From positions 992,001 to 1,056,000 of the forward strand of contig JAECYW010000011.1 of the NCBI GenBank assembly GCA_023014335.1: 64,000 bases of DNA. The letters are read 5' to 3'. This DNA is from Galerina marginata (lineage: Eukaryota; Basidiomycota; Agaricomycetes; Agaricales; Galerinaceae). Positions 45,300 through 57,194 of the stretch are shown here, one piece after another. The translations under genes and the position numbers were made by a program. A model generated the notes under the pieces. It did no database searches and was not told the origin of the DNA. It saw only the letters and a list, made by a program, of their open reading frames with translations. Position 1 is the first letter of the stretch. Every line of letters starts with the position of its first letter.

Positions 45300-46870
45300 G
45301 CCTGTAGAATGACCGTGTTGGTGTGCTTAAGCGCAAGTAGCGGCCTGAACAAGCCAGTTGGCGGCGAGGCCTTCTTTGGTCTCTCCAACCCAGCCGGTGA
45401 TGATCGCGCTGGTCTCGGCGGCGGTCTTTCCGCGCGCAGAGATCTTGTCGTTGACGACGAAGGTGTTGTCCGGGTTTTCTTTGAGTATAGTAACACCGCC
45501 CTATAAAATGCACGAATAAGATGGAAGTGAACTAGGATGTGTTGGAAGAATGCATACATTGTCAATGACGCCGTTGTTAGTGTCGATGGAGAGAGAGCGT
45601 CCGATGACTGTTGGAGAGTTAATGATTAGATTTAAGGGAAGAACTTGAAGGAGGTGAACGTACCAAAGTTGAACTCGGCGACGAGGTTTGTGGTCTTGGC
45701 GTCGACGGGCACGGTTGGCTTGAGGGTCAAGGTGCAGTCGGCTATTCCACTGGCGGGTACAGTCGACGCGGTAGCAACGGTGACCGTCGCGAGAGCAACG
45801 AAAGCTTTGGAGAGGTTGAAGAACATTGTGAAGTTGGTTTGAGAAAGCGAGGCTGTTGTTTCTGTTGAGGTTGTGAGATGTGTTATGAAAGATATCGCTC
45901 AACGACAGCCTTTTTATACGCCTAAGAAACGGTGGATGGACGCCGTCCAGTGGAATTTCCGACTACTGTGGTACACTTACCATGGCCAAGAGTCTGAAAG
46001 AGGATTCGTGGAGTTTCTGGCCTTACTCCTGCAGCGAAGTACCCTAGCCCCGAATATTTTCGTGTTTTAGGTATGTTTATAGCATAGTCGCAATCACGAC
46101 CGTGAAGTTGAAGCAACGTGAGGGTTTGGGATGTAGTTTCGTTCTCTCTCAAGGCCCAAGTGCACCATCTATGGTGGTGTAAAAATACCCTCGGTCTGAT
46201 TGATGCAGTTGATCCCAGAGGCGCTGTAGCCACGTGTCTTTCATGCATAGATGCTGGGTCGCTGGGGTAAGTGCCGAACTCCATTTAGTTCGAAGATATC
46301 CTAATGAGGATTTTCCAAATCAATCGTTTCAGAGAGGACGAAAGTAGAACAAGGATGTGAATTATTTCTGCGGCTGGCGGTGCAGTGTTCTGGTTACTCC
46401 CTTGTTGGATCGTTAGCGCAGGACATTTCAGAGACGGGATTCAGACGCCTGCTAGGGATATGGCTTGGAGTATGCAATTCTGTGGTTTCATAGTCTCGAC
46501 TCTCCAAGAAGAACAAGGTAGTTGCTGCGGATTCAGATGTGTAGGAAATATTGCCTGAGAGTGTATACATATTAACATTAATATTCAGAACGAATCCGCA
46601 TACTGCCAGGCTGAGACTGATACGGTTGTCTGCCACGGGAAAATGGCGTACATCACGATCCTCTGCCCATGATGTCGTCTTTGAGTAGATCACTAGGATA
46701 AGAACGACGAATTGGCTAGAGGTTGTACTTTAACACAGGGGGGAAACTCGGGAGCAGACCAATGAGAGGATGTCACTGTACGGAAGTAGAGAGCGTTGGA
46801 TAAGCAATGGTGGCATGAGTTCGTTGAACCCTCGACCGCCTTCGCGGTCACGTGACGAGAAAGTCAAAAC
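45300..46870. repeat. Segmental duplication, copy 1
   Basis: The small-secreted-protein gene plus about 1 kb of upstream flank recurs at 52600-54000 in the same orientation. Shared flank words include TTTTATACGCCTAAGAAACG (45910 / 53235), TTTCAGAGACGGG (46427 / 53577) and a TCGCGGTCACG block (46848 / 53970). The order is kept, so this is one duplication and not scattered repeats. Confidence 0.75.
45327..45826 (-). CDS. Small secreted protein of unknown function
   Basis: Exons (minus): 45826-45664, 45607-45558 and 45500-45327, 128 aa. A signal peptide is clear (MFFNLSKAFVALATVTVATAS); the mature part contains two cysteines only (IADCTL near the start, AATCA at the very end), which could pair. 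Motifs such as GVIDNGGVTILKENPDNTF and TGWVGETKEGLAANWLVQ are shared with the decayed copy at 52622-53150. A TATAAAA on the minus strand lies at about 45909-45916, some 85 bases upstream. No family name can be given; small secreted proteins of this size are often involved in surface or host interaction, but nothing here proves it. Confidence 0.8.
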
Positions 46871-47775
46871 GGCGGTTCTCCTCTGGTGTCACTTGGTTGT
46901 TACCAATACCATGCTCTACCTGAAAACGATGGTCCAACCACACAAACGGCCGCTCTGGCTTGCGACACGAAAATAAACTCATCGTCAGCAGAAATCGCCT
47001 TGAACGCTGCACGAATGGGCGGCGGAGTATCCTGCCAGTGAAATCCGACATGTCATGGCGCAGCAGTTCATGAAGGGCCCCCCGTCCTTCTTACTCACCG
47101 TCTTTACCCAACTTACTGATCATCGGCATCTATATCGACAGTGCTTCGCTTGAACCCCTGACCCGACGTTCGACGTCGTCGTCGCCGTCGGGCTGAGTGC
47201 GGGGAAGGACACCGCCATATTCAACGACTCTTGTCAATTCGGTCAACCAGTCCAATTTATGCTCGCTGGTCGCTCTCCTAATGTGGTTAGCTGCAGCCTG
47301 CATGATCTTCTGAGATTCGCCGATTCGGCGCAAGTTTGCAGCTCTGCCAGGACTTAATGGTCACTGGTGACATTCTGAGCGAAACAAAAACCGCATTACT
47401 TGACTTGGCCATCACGGATTTCTCGAATGAATCACCTACTCTGGCTTTTTACCTGTCGTCATGATGCGAGGTATCTCACAAACTTAGAGGACGGTACCTT
47501 TTCGAACTTGTTAACTCAAAATAGCAAAGCAAGTCCCCAAGCGACTTGTTTATCTTCGTAGGGATACCTGGCCACTGTATTCTGCAACAGCAGCCCTAGA
47601 ATATAATGTAAATGATTTTCTGATTTCGTTGGGATCTGCGTTGACAAACATTTCCCTCAGCAATTTTAATCTCGCTGTTTACATCCTAAGAAGTATTAAC
47701 GCATCTCCAGGAACAAACTTGTATTATACAACAGTGATAGCCCAGTATAAATTATCTCTTCTGCTAGCCGATCCC
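46871..47775. other. Stretch without a supported gene
   Basis: Short open frames only, plus the 3' flank of the DUF6533 gene. Nothing recognised. Confidence 0.4.
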
Positions 47776-49779
47776 TCACCACTCGTGATGTCCTATGGTC
47801 ATGATCGTATCCGGCTCTGTGACTCGTTTTGGGGTAAAAGCGATATCCTTCGTCATTTCATAATCAGTCGTTGAAGTGGCTTCGTATAAGCCACGGAGAT
47901 TAAGCAGCATCCGAGAGCCCTGTAAAGCATGAGAGGCAGAAAATGATCAGCATAAGCACTAGACTTTACCGCAATGCACCCTGCCGCGTTCGATGGGCTA
48001 TATGTAACTCCGTCAACTATTCGCAATGTCAATTAATAGATAAAAAACTCACGTAACCATCATGGACGACAGGAATGGTGGCCCATACTCGAACACAAAA
48101 AGATTTGTGATCAGGAGAACTAATGTTAATAAGTAAGCACTAAACCTCGTCCAATAATTGGCTGCCACAGACCAAAAATACTTGGGGCGAGTTTGGTTCA
48201 GGTCAAGGGCCACATATTACGAATGGGACTCACATCAGAAAATATATTGTTGAGTCTCTTGCCTTTTAATTTTCGGAGCGTAAGCAAAGCAAGCACGAGT
48301 TTGTGCTGGATTACTTACGAGAAGTGTCAGTGCCCGAGGCGTTTGCCCCTTATCTTTTTTCCACTAAATGCCCAGTTATAATCACAAACTTCCAAATAGA
48401 GTTATCCCTACTTACACTGAAGGATTTCGCGACAATCAAAGCAAAAAGAAAACCTCATAGTATGACATGTAAAATATGGCCAGTCAAAGCTGATAAAAAG
48501 CTCACTTTCAATTATTACTGGCGCTATCCTAAGAATTCGGTCAATAATTTGCTGGCGGATAGAACTCTAACAGACCAATAACCAGCAATAATAGCTGGAA
48601 CACTGGATGCATAGCAGCCAGGTAAGACATTAAAATCGTCCACAGCTAGACGCCGATGTTCAACACGAGCGCTTAAAATTTCTCCACTGGAACTTACCCG
48701 AAACTCCCTCTCCCACATAGTCCTTGATAGTGAGGCCCGTTAAAGTTGCAACGCCCCCTGATATATCGAAATTAATGAGTACGGCAGCAGATCGTAGTTG
48801 ACGACGTGCCAAAGTAAAAGCCAAGGGTAATAGTCAAAGTAAGCTGAGTAAAATTGTAGTTAATAAGGCGAAGCATCCAGAGGGCTGAAAGAATCCAACC
48901 TTGTTTTGCCGGTCTTGCAAAAATACCTCTAAAATCAGCATACGGAACGTGACAGAATTTCACGACGTACAGACGGCCCAAACACGAGCGACGAGGATAC
49001 CTGGAATGGATGTTACTCTCGGTTAGATATCTGCCAGGAATGGAAACACACCTTCCACAACGGCGTTAGTGACGGTGATGGTGCTAGTTATCATCGTGAG
49101 TTTTTCGGAATATGTCTCGACACTTATAAAACCTACATTACCAGCCAGCGAAGGTAAAACACGCAGCTAGGCGAATATAAATATCAGATGCGATGCTAAT
49201 AGGTGGGATAGGCTTACAACTATAGGGGACGTTTGATTTGGGTCAAAGACAGCGATTATGGGGGCAGGCAACTAACTGGAATGGAAAGGTGTCTATGCGC
49301 TGAAGCTAAATCACATTGAGTTGACAGTAAATGTGGAAACGCAACAACGTGTTACCTAAAGCATTGAATCTAAACGAACGTCAGGAGGGGAGAGTCAGAT
49401 TGGTTATTGGACTCACATCAGCATTCCCTCAACAACATAGCGGTTGAGAAAGAAAAGAACTTTGACAATAGACAGTCGAGAACTGTGGAAGGCGAATTAT
49501 TACCCAGACCGTCCCCGAATATTTTCATCACACACCCCCACATGGTTGCATACTGTATGGAAAGCCTCGGATTAGAACCATGATAGCCATCATTGAAAGC
49601 GCTCACCTCTTGCCCGAACGTAATAAAATGATCATAAACAATGCAGGTCATACTGGCGGCTGCGTTATGTCAAAATATAGCTAGACAACTTGACTTGCTA
49701 CTGCGTATTACTCACCTGCAATCCAATCCACAGCTAGTGCCTCTCGTGCTTCCAAGTTCACAAGCGCTTGGTCCGCCAT
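47776..49779 (-). CDS. DUF6533-type multi-pass membrane protein, many short exons
   Basis: Read from splice signals. Exons I could place (minus): 49779-49716, 49659-49607, 49552-49510, 49459-49417, 49166-49142, 49115-49052, 49000-48967 and 48928-48806, then several more down to the stop at 47776. Family words: AASMTCIVYDHFITFGQE, VLFFLNRYVVEGML, LTMITSTITVTNAVVEGILV followed by ARVWAVC, GWILSALWMLRLINYN, DFNVLPGCYASSVP, ARDSTIYFLM, LLITNLFVFEYGPPF and finally GSRMLLNLRGLYE, all in the expected order for the seven-helix DUF6533 proteins that are abundant in Agaricomycetes. Function is unknown. Two joins (49416-49170 and near 48757) did not resolve cleanly, so a small indel or missed exon is possible and the gene might be damaged. 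Confidence 0.7.
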
Positions 49780-51629
49780 TCCGGCGTTTTACTTTTTGAT
49801 CAGAGAAAAGCACGGAGTGTTGAGCCTGCTAGAAGCTTAGGAAGGAGTCCGACGACTTGGACAGAGGCTGGATAGAGGGGATGGGTAGTTGAAAGATGTA
49901 CGCTACATATTACATACCCCCAATGCTCCCCGGACTGCATTTCCTGACTTGGGAATGAAGATCTAGATGGATCCTCCCAAAGCTCTCGACATTCAACCAG
50001 GATAGGTTTCAACCGGGAAATCTATCACCCTATCAATTTGCCTGGCGGCCATGATGAAGGTTGTGCGGCCATATTGGACAGCATTTAATCCTCGTGTATC
50101 ACGTCGGGAGGCATTAACATGGTCCAGATTGTGTTATGACTGACTGTTGACATTGAAAGGTTCTTTCCGATTGTCAGTGCTCCACCACTACTCATTTACA
50201 CTACCAGTTGCGCTCGAATGTTCGGAATTGGTGTTTCACTCAGGCTGTTAAATGAAAAACATGAAGTATTTGTATCTGTGTCTGAATATTGGTCAAGGAC
50301 ACTATTCAACTTATCTTATTGTCTTATCCAGGCCATGGTGAATTACCCGGTTCTCAGGGATATTTCGAATCAGTATTTGTTGCGACCCCGCTCGTAAGTC
50401 TCATCAATTCTGGGCCTATGGCTAACCATCCTCGACCTTTCTTTCGTGGTCGGTGGAGGCCACATACTGCTGCATGCCGTGAGTCCCGCGCAGGATCAGC
50501 AAGCGTATGATGATGTCTGGTCCCGATATCTAACGCGATGATATTCGGTCTCGTCAATACGGTGCGCGAATCGTGATGCGCCTCATGATGCTGATAGTTG
50601 TGCGATTTAAGCGCTCGCTCGCAGCTTTCAACTTGGAACCCATTTCCATAGAGACCATGGAAAGCAAAATATCAAAAGTTGTCTCCAAGGTTAGTCACCC
50701 TTCCCTAAACATCATGATCATGGTCACTTGCAGGTGCAAGATTCAAGTAAATCAATCAGTTTCACGGGTTAGCGCCGAAATTATGCGTGGATGATTCTGT
50801 AGGCTAGTAAAACATCACAAATTGACTCGGTGCTCGAACTTGGAAGTACACCCAAAGGAAATGGCCACGAGATCTCCTCTGACTTTCATTTATTTGATAC
50901 CGGGTACTCAAAAGTTAGACATACCTGGCGGCGGTTCATGGCATGTGCATGACAGGTGGAACCTTTACGTCGGTACTGCGTTATCTAAGGTTCTTATCGT
51001 CCGCCGAATTATCCAGTTGATCATGAACAGCTTATCCTCCGGTGATACCGCAGCCGTTAAAAATAGGTTGCACAAGGAGGCTGAAGAAGCTTAAAGGGGT
51101 CACCTATTTGGCGCTCAGGCTAACACCGCCGTTTCAACACCTCCGATCCTCGCGGAGGTACTCCCATTTATTTTTTTCGGATGAAATTCCTGGTCATTCC
51201 AAACCTTACAATCGGCTTACATTGAAAAGAGTAAGACCAAGATATTGCCCATGATTTTTTCATTCAATTCACCTCGTTATCTTCCTGGACGCTATCGGAG
51301 TCATCGGTTGGCGCCTATCTACATGAAATAGTGAGTGGTTCCCCTGCGTTGATAGGAGATGTCACCTTACAAATTCGACGGCCTAGGAAGATGATGGAAA
51401 ATGACGCTAAGCATCAACTTTTCATGCAAGGCCATCTCCACCCCGCTTGGATCCGCAGTTCATCGGGGATCTCTGATTTGGTCATTCCCTAGACTAATAG
51501 TTAGATTGAGCATTGGCACAATTTGCCAAACACAGTTTGTTCCGAGTCGAGAACCTCCCTCGCTATATAATATATCCCATCGTGTCTCTGGTATATGTAC
51601 CGTCTCGAAACCCAAGAGTACCGTCTGTA
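49780..51629. other. Stretch with possible gene relics only
   Basis: Several readings on the + strand between 50289 and 51094 (for example one ending HILLHAVSPAQDQQ near 50500, and one reading LDIPGGGSWHVHDRWNLYV near 50925) look protein-like, but the pieces are separated by stops and I could not join them. A TATA-like CTATATAATA at 51572-51581 precedes the cupin gene. Confidence 0.35.
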
Positions 51630-52384
51630 ATGACAGGCCAACAACATCTCAGCACTACTGCTGAGCTGATCACACAGCTCGCTCTTCAAAAGCACCCAGA
51701 AGGAGGTCTGTGCCGAGCTCGACACATCACGCATTTTCTAACCTGCTTATCCTTAGGATACTTTGCTGAGACAGACAGGCAGAAGAAACAGATTCCCACC
51801 CCGTTCGTAGGCAAGTACGAGTCATGGCGATTGGATAAATGTTGTTCAGTGATGTCTTATCATAGGCGGCGAGCCTCGCTCGTTGGCGACTTCGATATAC
51901 TACCTCTTCACGGACGAGAACCCGCATGGCGTTTTCCACATGAACAAATCAGTCGCAAGTCTTCCTGTCCTTCCTGCCGTTTGCAACGTTCTTAGTTTAC
52001 TCTGCGATACAGACGTACCACGTTCTGCACCAAGGGCGAGCCGAGTACACTCTCATCAAGCCTACACACCCTCCTGTCGTGGAAAGAGTTGTCATCGGCA
52101 CAGACACGACTGCAGGCGAAGTTCGCATGTTGCTTGTTGACACCAATGTTTGGAAAATGTCCCGTCTCCTCCCCCAAGATGTCGAGCGGGCGAAAAGTCG
52201 GAATGGAGAGGATAGCAGCGGTTGCCTGATAACCGAAGTTGTGGTGCCGGGTTTTCATTGGGAGGACCATCAATTTTTGACCCAAGAGGGGCTGCAGGCC
52301 CTATTCAAAGGTGTTGACGGTGGAAAGGAACGAGTACGAGAGTTCTCCGTGTTTCTTAAAAAATCATCCGGCGTGTACGCATAA
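51630..52384 (+). CDS. Cupin-fold DUF985 (Cupin_5) family protein
   Basis: Exons 51630-51705, 51757-51810, 51866-51954 and 52013-52384, 196 aa. The DUF985 signature HPEGGYFAETDR is rebuilt exactly across intron 1, followed by SLATSIYYLFTDENPHGVFH, YHVLHQGRAEYTLI, and the C-terminal VVVPGFHWEDHQFL block typical of the family. These are small beta-barrel cupins of unknown activity, some related to carbohydrate epimerase-like proteins. Intron 2 (51811-51865) starts GCAAGT and ends TAG; GT donors nearby break the frame, so it is a GC-AG intron. Intron 3 (51955-52012) may also start at GCAAGT, though a GT three bases upstream keeps frame too and would remove one residue. TATA-like sequence is 50 bases upstream. 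Confidence 0.85.
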
Positions 52385-52621
52385 ACAATTTTTATCTTTG
52401 GATGACTCATGCAGTATTTCGAAGCTGTAAGCCTTATGTAGCCAACTTCTGCAATAGAATCAGAAATAGGAAAAATTTCTGAATACGGAGAATACTTCCG
52501 TTGGAATCCATCCGCCGCTGAGAACCAATATTGCTGCCGGGTTAGTGACAAGCACCAACTGAGGCGATCAGTCAAATTGGTGTCCACTGAAATAGATTGT
52601 GCTACCTGGTGGAATCCGTGG
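52385..52621. other. Short intergenic stretch
   Basis: 3' flank of the cupin gene and of the convergent decayed secreted-protein copy; nothing recognised. Confidence 0.4.
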
Positions 52622-54000
52622 TTAAGCGCAAGTAGTGGCCTAAACGAGCCAGTCGGCGGCAAGTTGCCGTCTTTGGTCTCTCCAACCCAGCCGGTGACAT
52701 GGAGCCAGTGGGGAAAGGTCATTCCGCATACAGAGATCTTGTCGTTGATGATGAAGCTGTTGTATGGCCTTTCGTTAAGGATAAGGACACCGCCCTTTAA
52801 AAAAATGCACGAATTAAATGTTGCTAGGATGGTGTGAAATCCAGAAGATCTAGAATACGCAAGTAGTCGATGAGGCCGTTGTTACTTTCGGTTGAGAGAG
52901 AGAGAGAGCTCCCGATGGCTGTCGAGTGGTTGAGGGTTAATAATAATTCGCGTTTTAAGGTAGAAAAGAGGTAGCCTTACCAAAGTTGAACTTCAAAGAA
53001 GAGGTCTAATTTGACGTTGACGGGCATGGCTGGCTTGAGGGTCAACTTGCAGTCGGCTATTCCACTGCCAGATTGAGTGGGAAGTACATTTGACGCGGTA
53101 GCAGCGACAGCCGCGAGGGCGACAAAAGCTTTAGAGAGGTCGAAGCACATCGTAGAGTTGTTTGAGGAAGCGAGGCTGTTGTTTCTGTCGAGCTTGCGGG
53201 TTACGTTATGAAGAATAGAACTCGAAGATAATAATTTTATACGCCTAAGAAACGGTGCATTGAACGCCGCCTAATAAATCCTGTATCAAATGTAGTGCAC
53301 TTATCAAGCACCTGAGAGCTTTTCCTCGTCTTTTTCTCCCTGTAAAGTAGACTATCCCTGAATATTCTCGTGTTTGAAGAATTGGTTCCACCATGATGAC
53401 ATACTCACAACCAACGAACGTGGTGTTCAATCCGAGGTCGCTGTGAAAGAATGGATGTCGGCCCACGGTTAATTCGTGCTCTCACAGTCGTATAACTGAT
53501 GGCTGTAGAACTATCGCGGTTCGTGGCTGCCGCTTGATGACTCTGATGTCGATAATCGAGCGGAGGCGCTGTGTTTTTTCAGAGACGGGAGTCAGACGCC
53601 AGCAAGGAATACGACTTGGAGTAAGCAATTCTGGGGTTTCATGCTCTACAAAAAGAATAAGGAAGTTGGATGAACTCACCTTAGAATACACTGATAGGCA
53701 GTACAGATTCAGATTCAGATGTGCAGCAAGTATTGCGACACAGCGAAAGAGATAAACCGGAGCCATCGACGAGTAACTCAGACAAGACAGCCCAATAACT
53801 TATAAGAGGTGTTGAGGTCACGGAGCTAGCAGGACTACAAGTACAGAAGAACGACGTAGCGACTCGGAAGATGCGGATAAGCTAGTCTCGTACCAAGAGC
53901 GTCCACTCGGCGGATAAGCAGAGACGAGAGTCAAGTTGATGGCAAAGTCCCACAAACCTCCGGATCGATCGCGGTCACGCGACGCGACGAGTAAGTCAAC
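52600..54000. repeat. Segmental duplication, copy 2
   Basis: Diverged copy of 45300-46870, with the decayed secreted-protein gene and its upstream flank in the same order and orientation. It has accumulated indels, including a run of GAGAGA at about 52893-52906. Confidence 0.75.
52622..53150 (-). pseudogene. Decayed copy of the small secreted protein gene
   Basis: Starts MCFDLSKAFVALAAVAATAS and follows the functional copy through SGIADCKLTLKPAMPVNVK. Near the end of exon 1 it is two bases shorter than the intact gene, so the frame runs into TAA right at the splice donor. Exon 3 keeps GGVLILNERPYNSFIINDKI and TGWVGETKDG but has TAG where the intact copy reads Gln before the final Ala-Thr-Cys-Ala (about 52635). 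The signal-peptide part alone could still be made. Confidence 0.8.
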
Positions 54001-54090
54001 GAAACACCCAAGTTGAATCCTGTTCATTGTTCACGTTCAACGTTCAACGTTCAACCTTGACTTCGCTTCCCACAAGTAATCTCCTAATTA

Positions 54091-55718
54091 ATGTCGCCAA
54101 ATAACGCAAACAAGACTCCGGGATTCAAGACTTGTGGGCATGACTGCCACAAGGACGAAACAAATGATAGTCAAACAAGAAAGGACCCCATGCTTCGTGG
54201 GGTTCACATCTTCAACACGTCAGTCCCTTGTGCAGTTCTAATCGGGAGTAACTGATTCTATGGGATTAAATGCAGTGCCGGCTCTGGTCAATGCCCACAC
54301 TTCCTGAAGCATCAATGTTCTCCAACTTCACCATGCACATTACCCAAGGGCGACTGTTGGCCGACAACGGACCAGGAGTATATCAAGTTCGCCCATCGTC
54401 TGATGCATGGGAAGAAAGGCCTCAGCATACCAAGGATCGTCAACCGATTCAACGCTGCATGGAGAAATTTGTACCCAAACCAGGAAGTGAGGATGACGAA
54501 CGGCATTCCTGAGGACTTATCTTTGGACCCAAATTACCCTTGCCCCACCATACCATGGCTTGATGCGTTCGTAACCTCAGCCACTCGTTCGGGAAACTCT
54601 CAGCCTTCGACGTCCATTGTCCAAACTCCTACGACTACTGGAGGCCCCTCCAATTTGCCTGCGGTTGCGAGTAAAGAGCCACTGAACGTGACTGAGGCTT
54701 CTTCTTCTCGTCCATCCTCCCCCCCGGGCAGGAGGCAACCCGACAGCAATGTGGCGCGATTGGAAAAAGGAAAGCAACGTGCACGCTCTTCTGACAATAC
54801 TTCCGCGCCTCCTTCCGAACCCCATGCCTCCACCTCTGGTCAATCTGGACATCTCGCCCCCTTTCCCGCTTCCCATCATGATCAAAAATCTGGTATAACC
54901 TCTTCATTCAGCCCTCAGCTTGTGGATCTCCCTGCATCTTGTAACCAGACCCCTGACACGGACTCTCCGTCGCTTGACAACAAAATTTCGACGCCGATAA
55001 CTCCAAACCCAATAGTCGATCACATCCAGAAACGTGATTTCGAAGTCGACCTGCGGGGCTACTTCCCACACCTCAAGGATGTTTTTCCTGGTTTCAATGA
55101 TTACCAGACCAGTATTCCGACGCGTCAACGTGTTTTTTTTGTTCTCTGCCCGGAATATAGGCTCCAAGATGATGTTGCACGTAATCCATACCTTTCTGAA
55201 AATATAATCAGCCTGGCCAACTATGAAGACGTAAACAAAGTAGCTGAAAATTAAGTTCGTCCCTTGAAGAGAGGAAAGGACAAGAAGGAAGGTTATGTTC
55301 ACTGTTATTACAACGGTTGGGTACGTAGTAAGTTACTAGTAATGATCAAGACTTTGTTTTTGATTTTAATTGTTGTCATAACAGCTCAATCTAGCATTTG
55401 AGATGAAGAAACAGGAAGCCTGGTGGAATGTTACCTATGTCTCCTGGCCAGCTTTCAAAGAGGCTATTTTACAAGCAGCTGGGCCGTTATGGACAGACTT
55501 GAGGCAGGGCGATCTCGTGCTTGGGAGCATGGATTTTAGCTGTGATTTCCTGTAAGTCCTTCACCAATGTTCTATCACATCACAAATATTGATGCACATA
55601 TAGTAATCCTGAGATGGGATATAATCTGTCACCGATTGATACTTGCCGTTATTTCTCTAACATCATGCTCCTTGCCAGAGTGACTACTATCTGGCCACAT
55701 CCGGAGGAGCTTTTGTAA
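54091..55718 (+). pseudogene. Spliced gene of unknown family with one in-frame stop
   Basis: Exons 54091-54218, 54276-55320, 55385-55551 and 55604-55718 join in frame to 484 codons, but codon 369 is TAA (55252-55254). The N-terminus is Cys/His-rich (KTCGHDCHKDET; GQCPHFLKHQCSP; CTLPKGDCW) and could bind metal. The middle (~140-300) is Ser/Pro/Thr-rich and disordered-looking. A folded-looking block follows (DLRGYFPHLKDVFPGFNDYQ; RVFFVLCPEYRLQDDV), and after the stop the frame continues as GKDKKEGYVHCYYNGW, a Trp/Leu-rich exon with WWNVTYVSWPAF and GPLWTDLRQGDLVLGSMDF. I do not recognise the family. The quality of the frame on both sides suggests a recent nonsense mutation, or two products. Confidence 0.6.
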
Positions 55719-55811
55719 CACATGCTTCCAGTCCCTGGCAGTCCCTCCTGCTGTCTACTGAATTTCCTTTCCATCTGCTTCATATATGGACTGTAAAGTA
55801 TCCTCTGTTAC

Positions 55812-56429
55812 TTGAGAGTCACCTTATGTGACTCTCAGAGTAGATATAGTGTTACTTGTCACACTTCTGAATATTATCTTCTTACATTCATATCCGATAA
55901 GCCTAAGTGCTTGCTAGCCCCTGTTGACCTGGTATACTACTACTTGGGAGCAGAGGCGCACGCATCAGGTGTAAGGTTTGAATATAGAGTTCTTAGCGTT
56001 TACCAAGACTTAGATCTAAGAGATCTAGCCTTATCAAAGTGTACTGTCTGGCTCAATCTCAGCTTCTCTCTTCGCTCTTGGACTGTAGGATTACTCCTAG
56101 GTCTAAACACCAACGCCCGCCAGATTGTCTTAGGCGTTAACACCCCACAACTCGACGTAGCTCACCCTTGGTGTGTTACATTGGTGGACACTGTGGGAGC
56201 CGCCTCTACCTGGCCGGTATCAGCTTTCTATTCTTCAAGATTCACCTCTAAATTTATCATGGGTTCTCTTGATGATATAGCTAAGTTTTTCTTTGAACAC
56301 ATATCTATGATCATCCAGGATCGTTCATTTACTCTGGCACAAGCAGCACATCACCTTGGGGCTCATTCACTCAAGATGGACACTGATGTTGTGCCTATCA
56401 AGGATGGTCTTCTTTCAACTTGGTGTTGA
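55812..56429 (+). other. Isolated 206-codon open frame, doubtful
   Basis: Open for 618 bases from a TTG; the first in-frame ATG is far inside. Hydrophobic segments are present but no motif is recognisable. It might be a remnant of a neighbouring mobile element or chance. Confidence 0.25.
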
Positions 56430-56501
56430 AGGCCGATGCTCTGCACGGCAAAACTTGTCCCCAGTTGGGTTAGGTTTTTTGATCCCTATATTATTGTGAA
56501 C

Positions 56502-56564
56502 TAATATCTGGCGGGCCGCTCGTCGCCAACCTCCGGTTGGCTCCTCGTGGCCCGTTATCTAACT
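56502..56564 (+). repeat. Hairpin repeat, copy 1
   Basis: Contains GCCAACC-TCC-GGTTGGC, a perfect 7-bp stem with 3-base loop, inside an outer GGGCC ... GGCCC pair. The 63-bp block with its TAATATCTGG lead and CCGTTATCTAAC tail recurs at 57019-57081. Confidence 0.8.
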
Positions 56565-57018
56565 TTGTGAGTGCTGCTAAGTATTTTTACGGACATTTCA
56601 CCAAGCATACTGAGCATTTTTTGAGGTTAGATTTTATTATTTAAGGACAGTGCAATTGATTCTAAGGCTAATTTATGTTAAATACTGTTTCCGCGCGTTG
56701 GGCATGAGCTGTCTGCTGCTCGAGCACGGGATTTTGCCAATTTCGCGTGATAGGCGCCTTAATGCATACCACTTATTTCACATTCTGTGCCGGACACAGC
56801 CACTCTTTCCGTCACGAAGGTTGTCTTACCGGAGGCATTTCTAAAAATGCCCCTACTAAGCTAACAACCATTTTTATTCACTTCCCCCATGTGTCACCCT
56901 TGATTTTTTGTTCATATCTCTCATTGCTTACCCCATCCGACATTTACTTCCACCCCAACTTCTTGTCATTTTAATTTCTTGTTCCCTATATTACTGTGAA
57001 CTGTGATATTTATGAATT

Positions 57019-57081
57019 TAATATCTGGCAGGCCGCTCGTCGCCAACCTCCGGTTGGCTCCTCGTGGCCCGTTATCTAACT
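57019..57081 (+). repeat. Hairpin repeat, copy 2
   Basis: One base different from copy 1 over the 63-bp block; the preceding CCCTATATTA[CT]TGTGAACT is also shared, with a ~20-base insertion between. It ends about 115 bp before the left end of the foldback element. Confidence 0.8.
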
Positions 57082-57194
57082 CTCTGGGCAGTGGGGAGTC
57101 TTTTCAGCCAGAGAAAGATCCCCAGATATTTCTAACTTCATTATTTCCTCATTTACTTTTGCTCATTTCCTGTTCATAACTTATATTCGTGACA

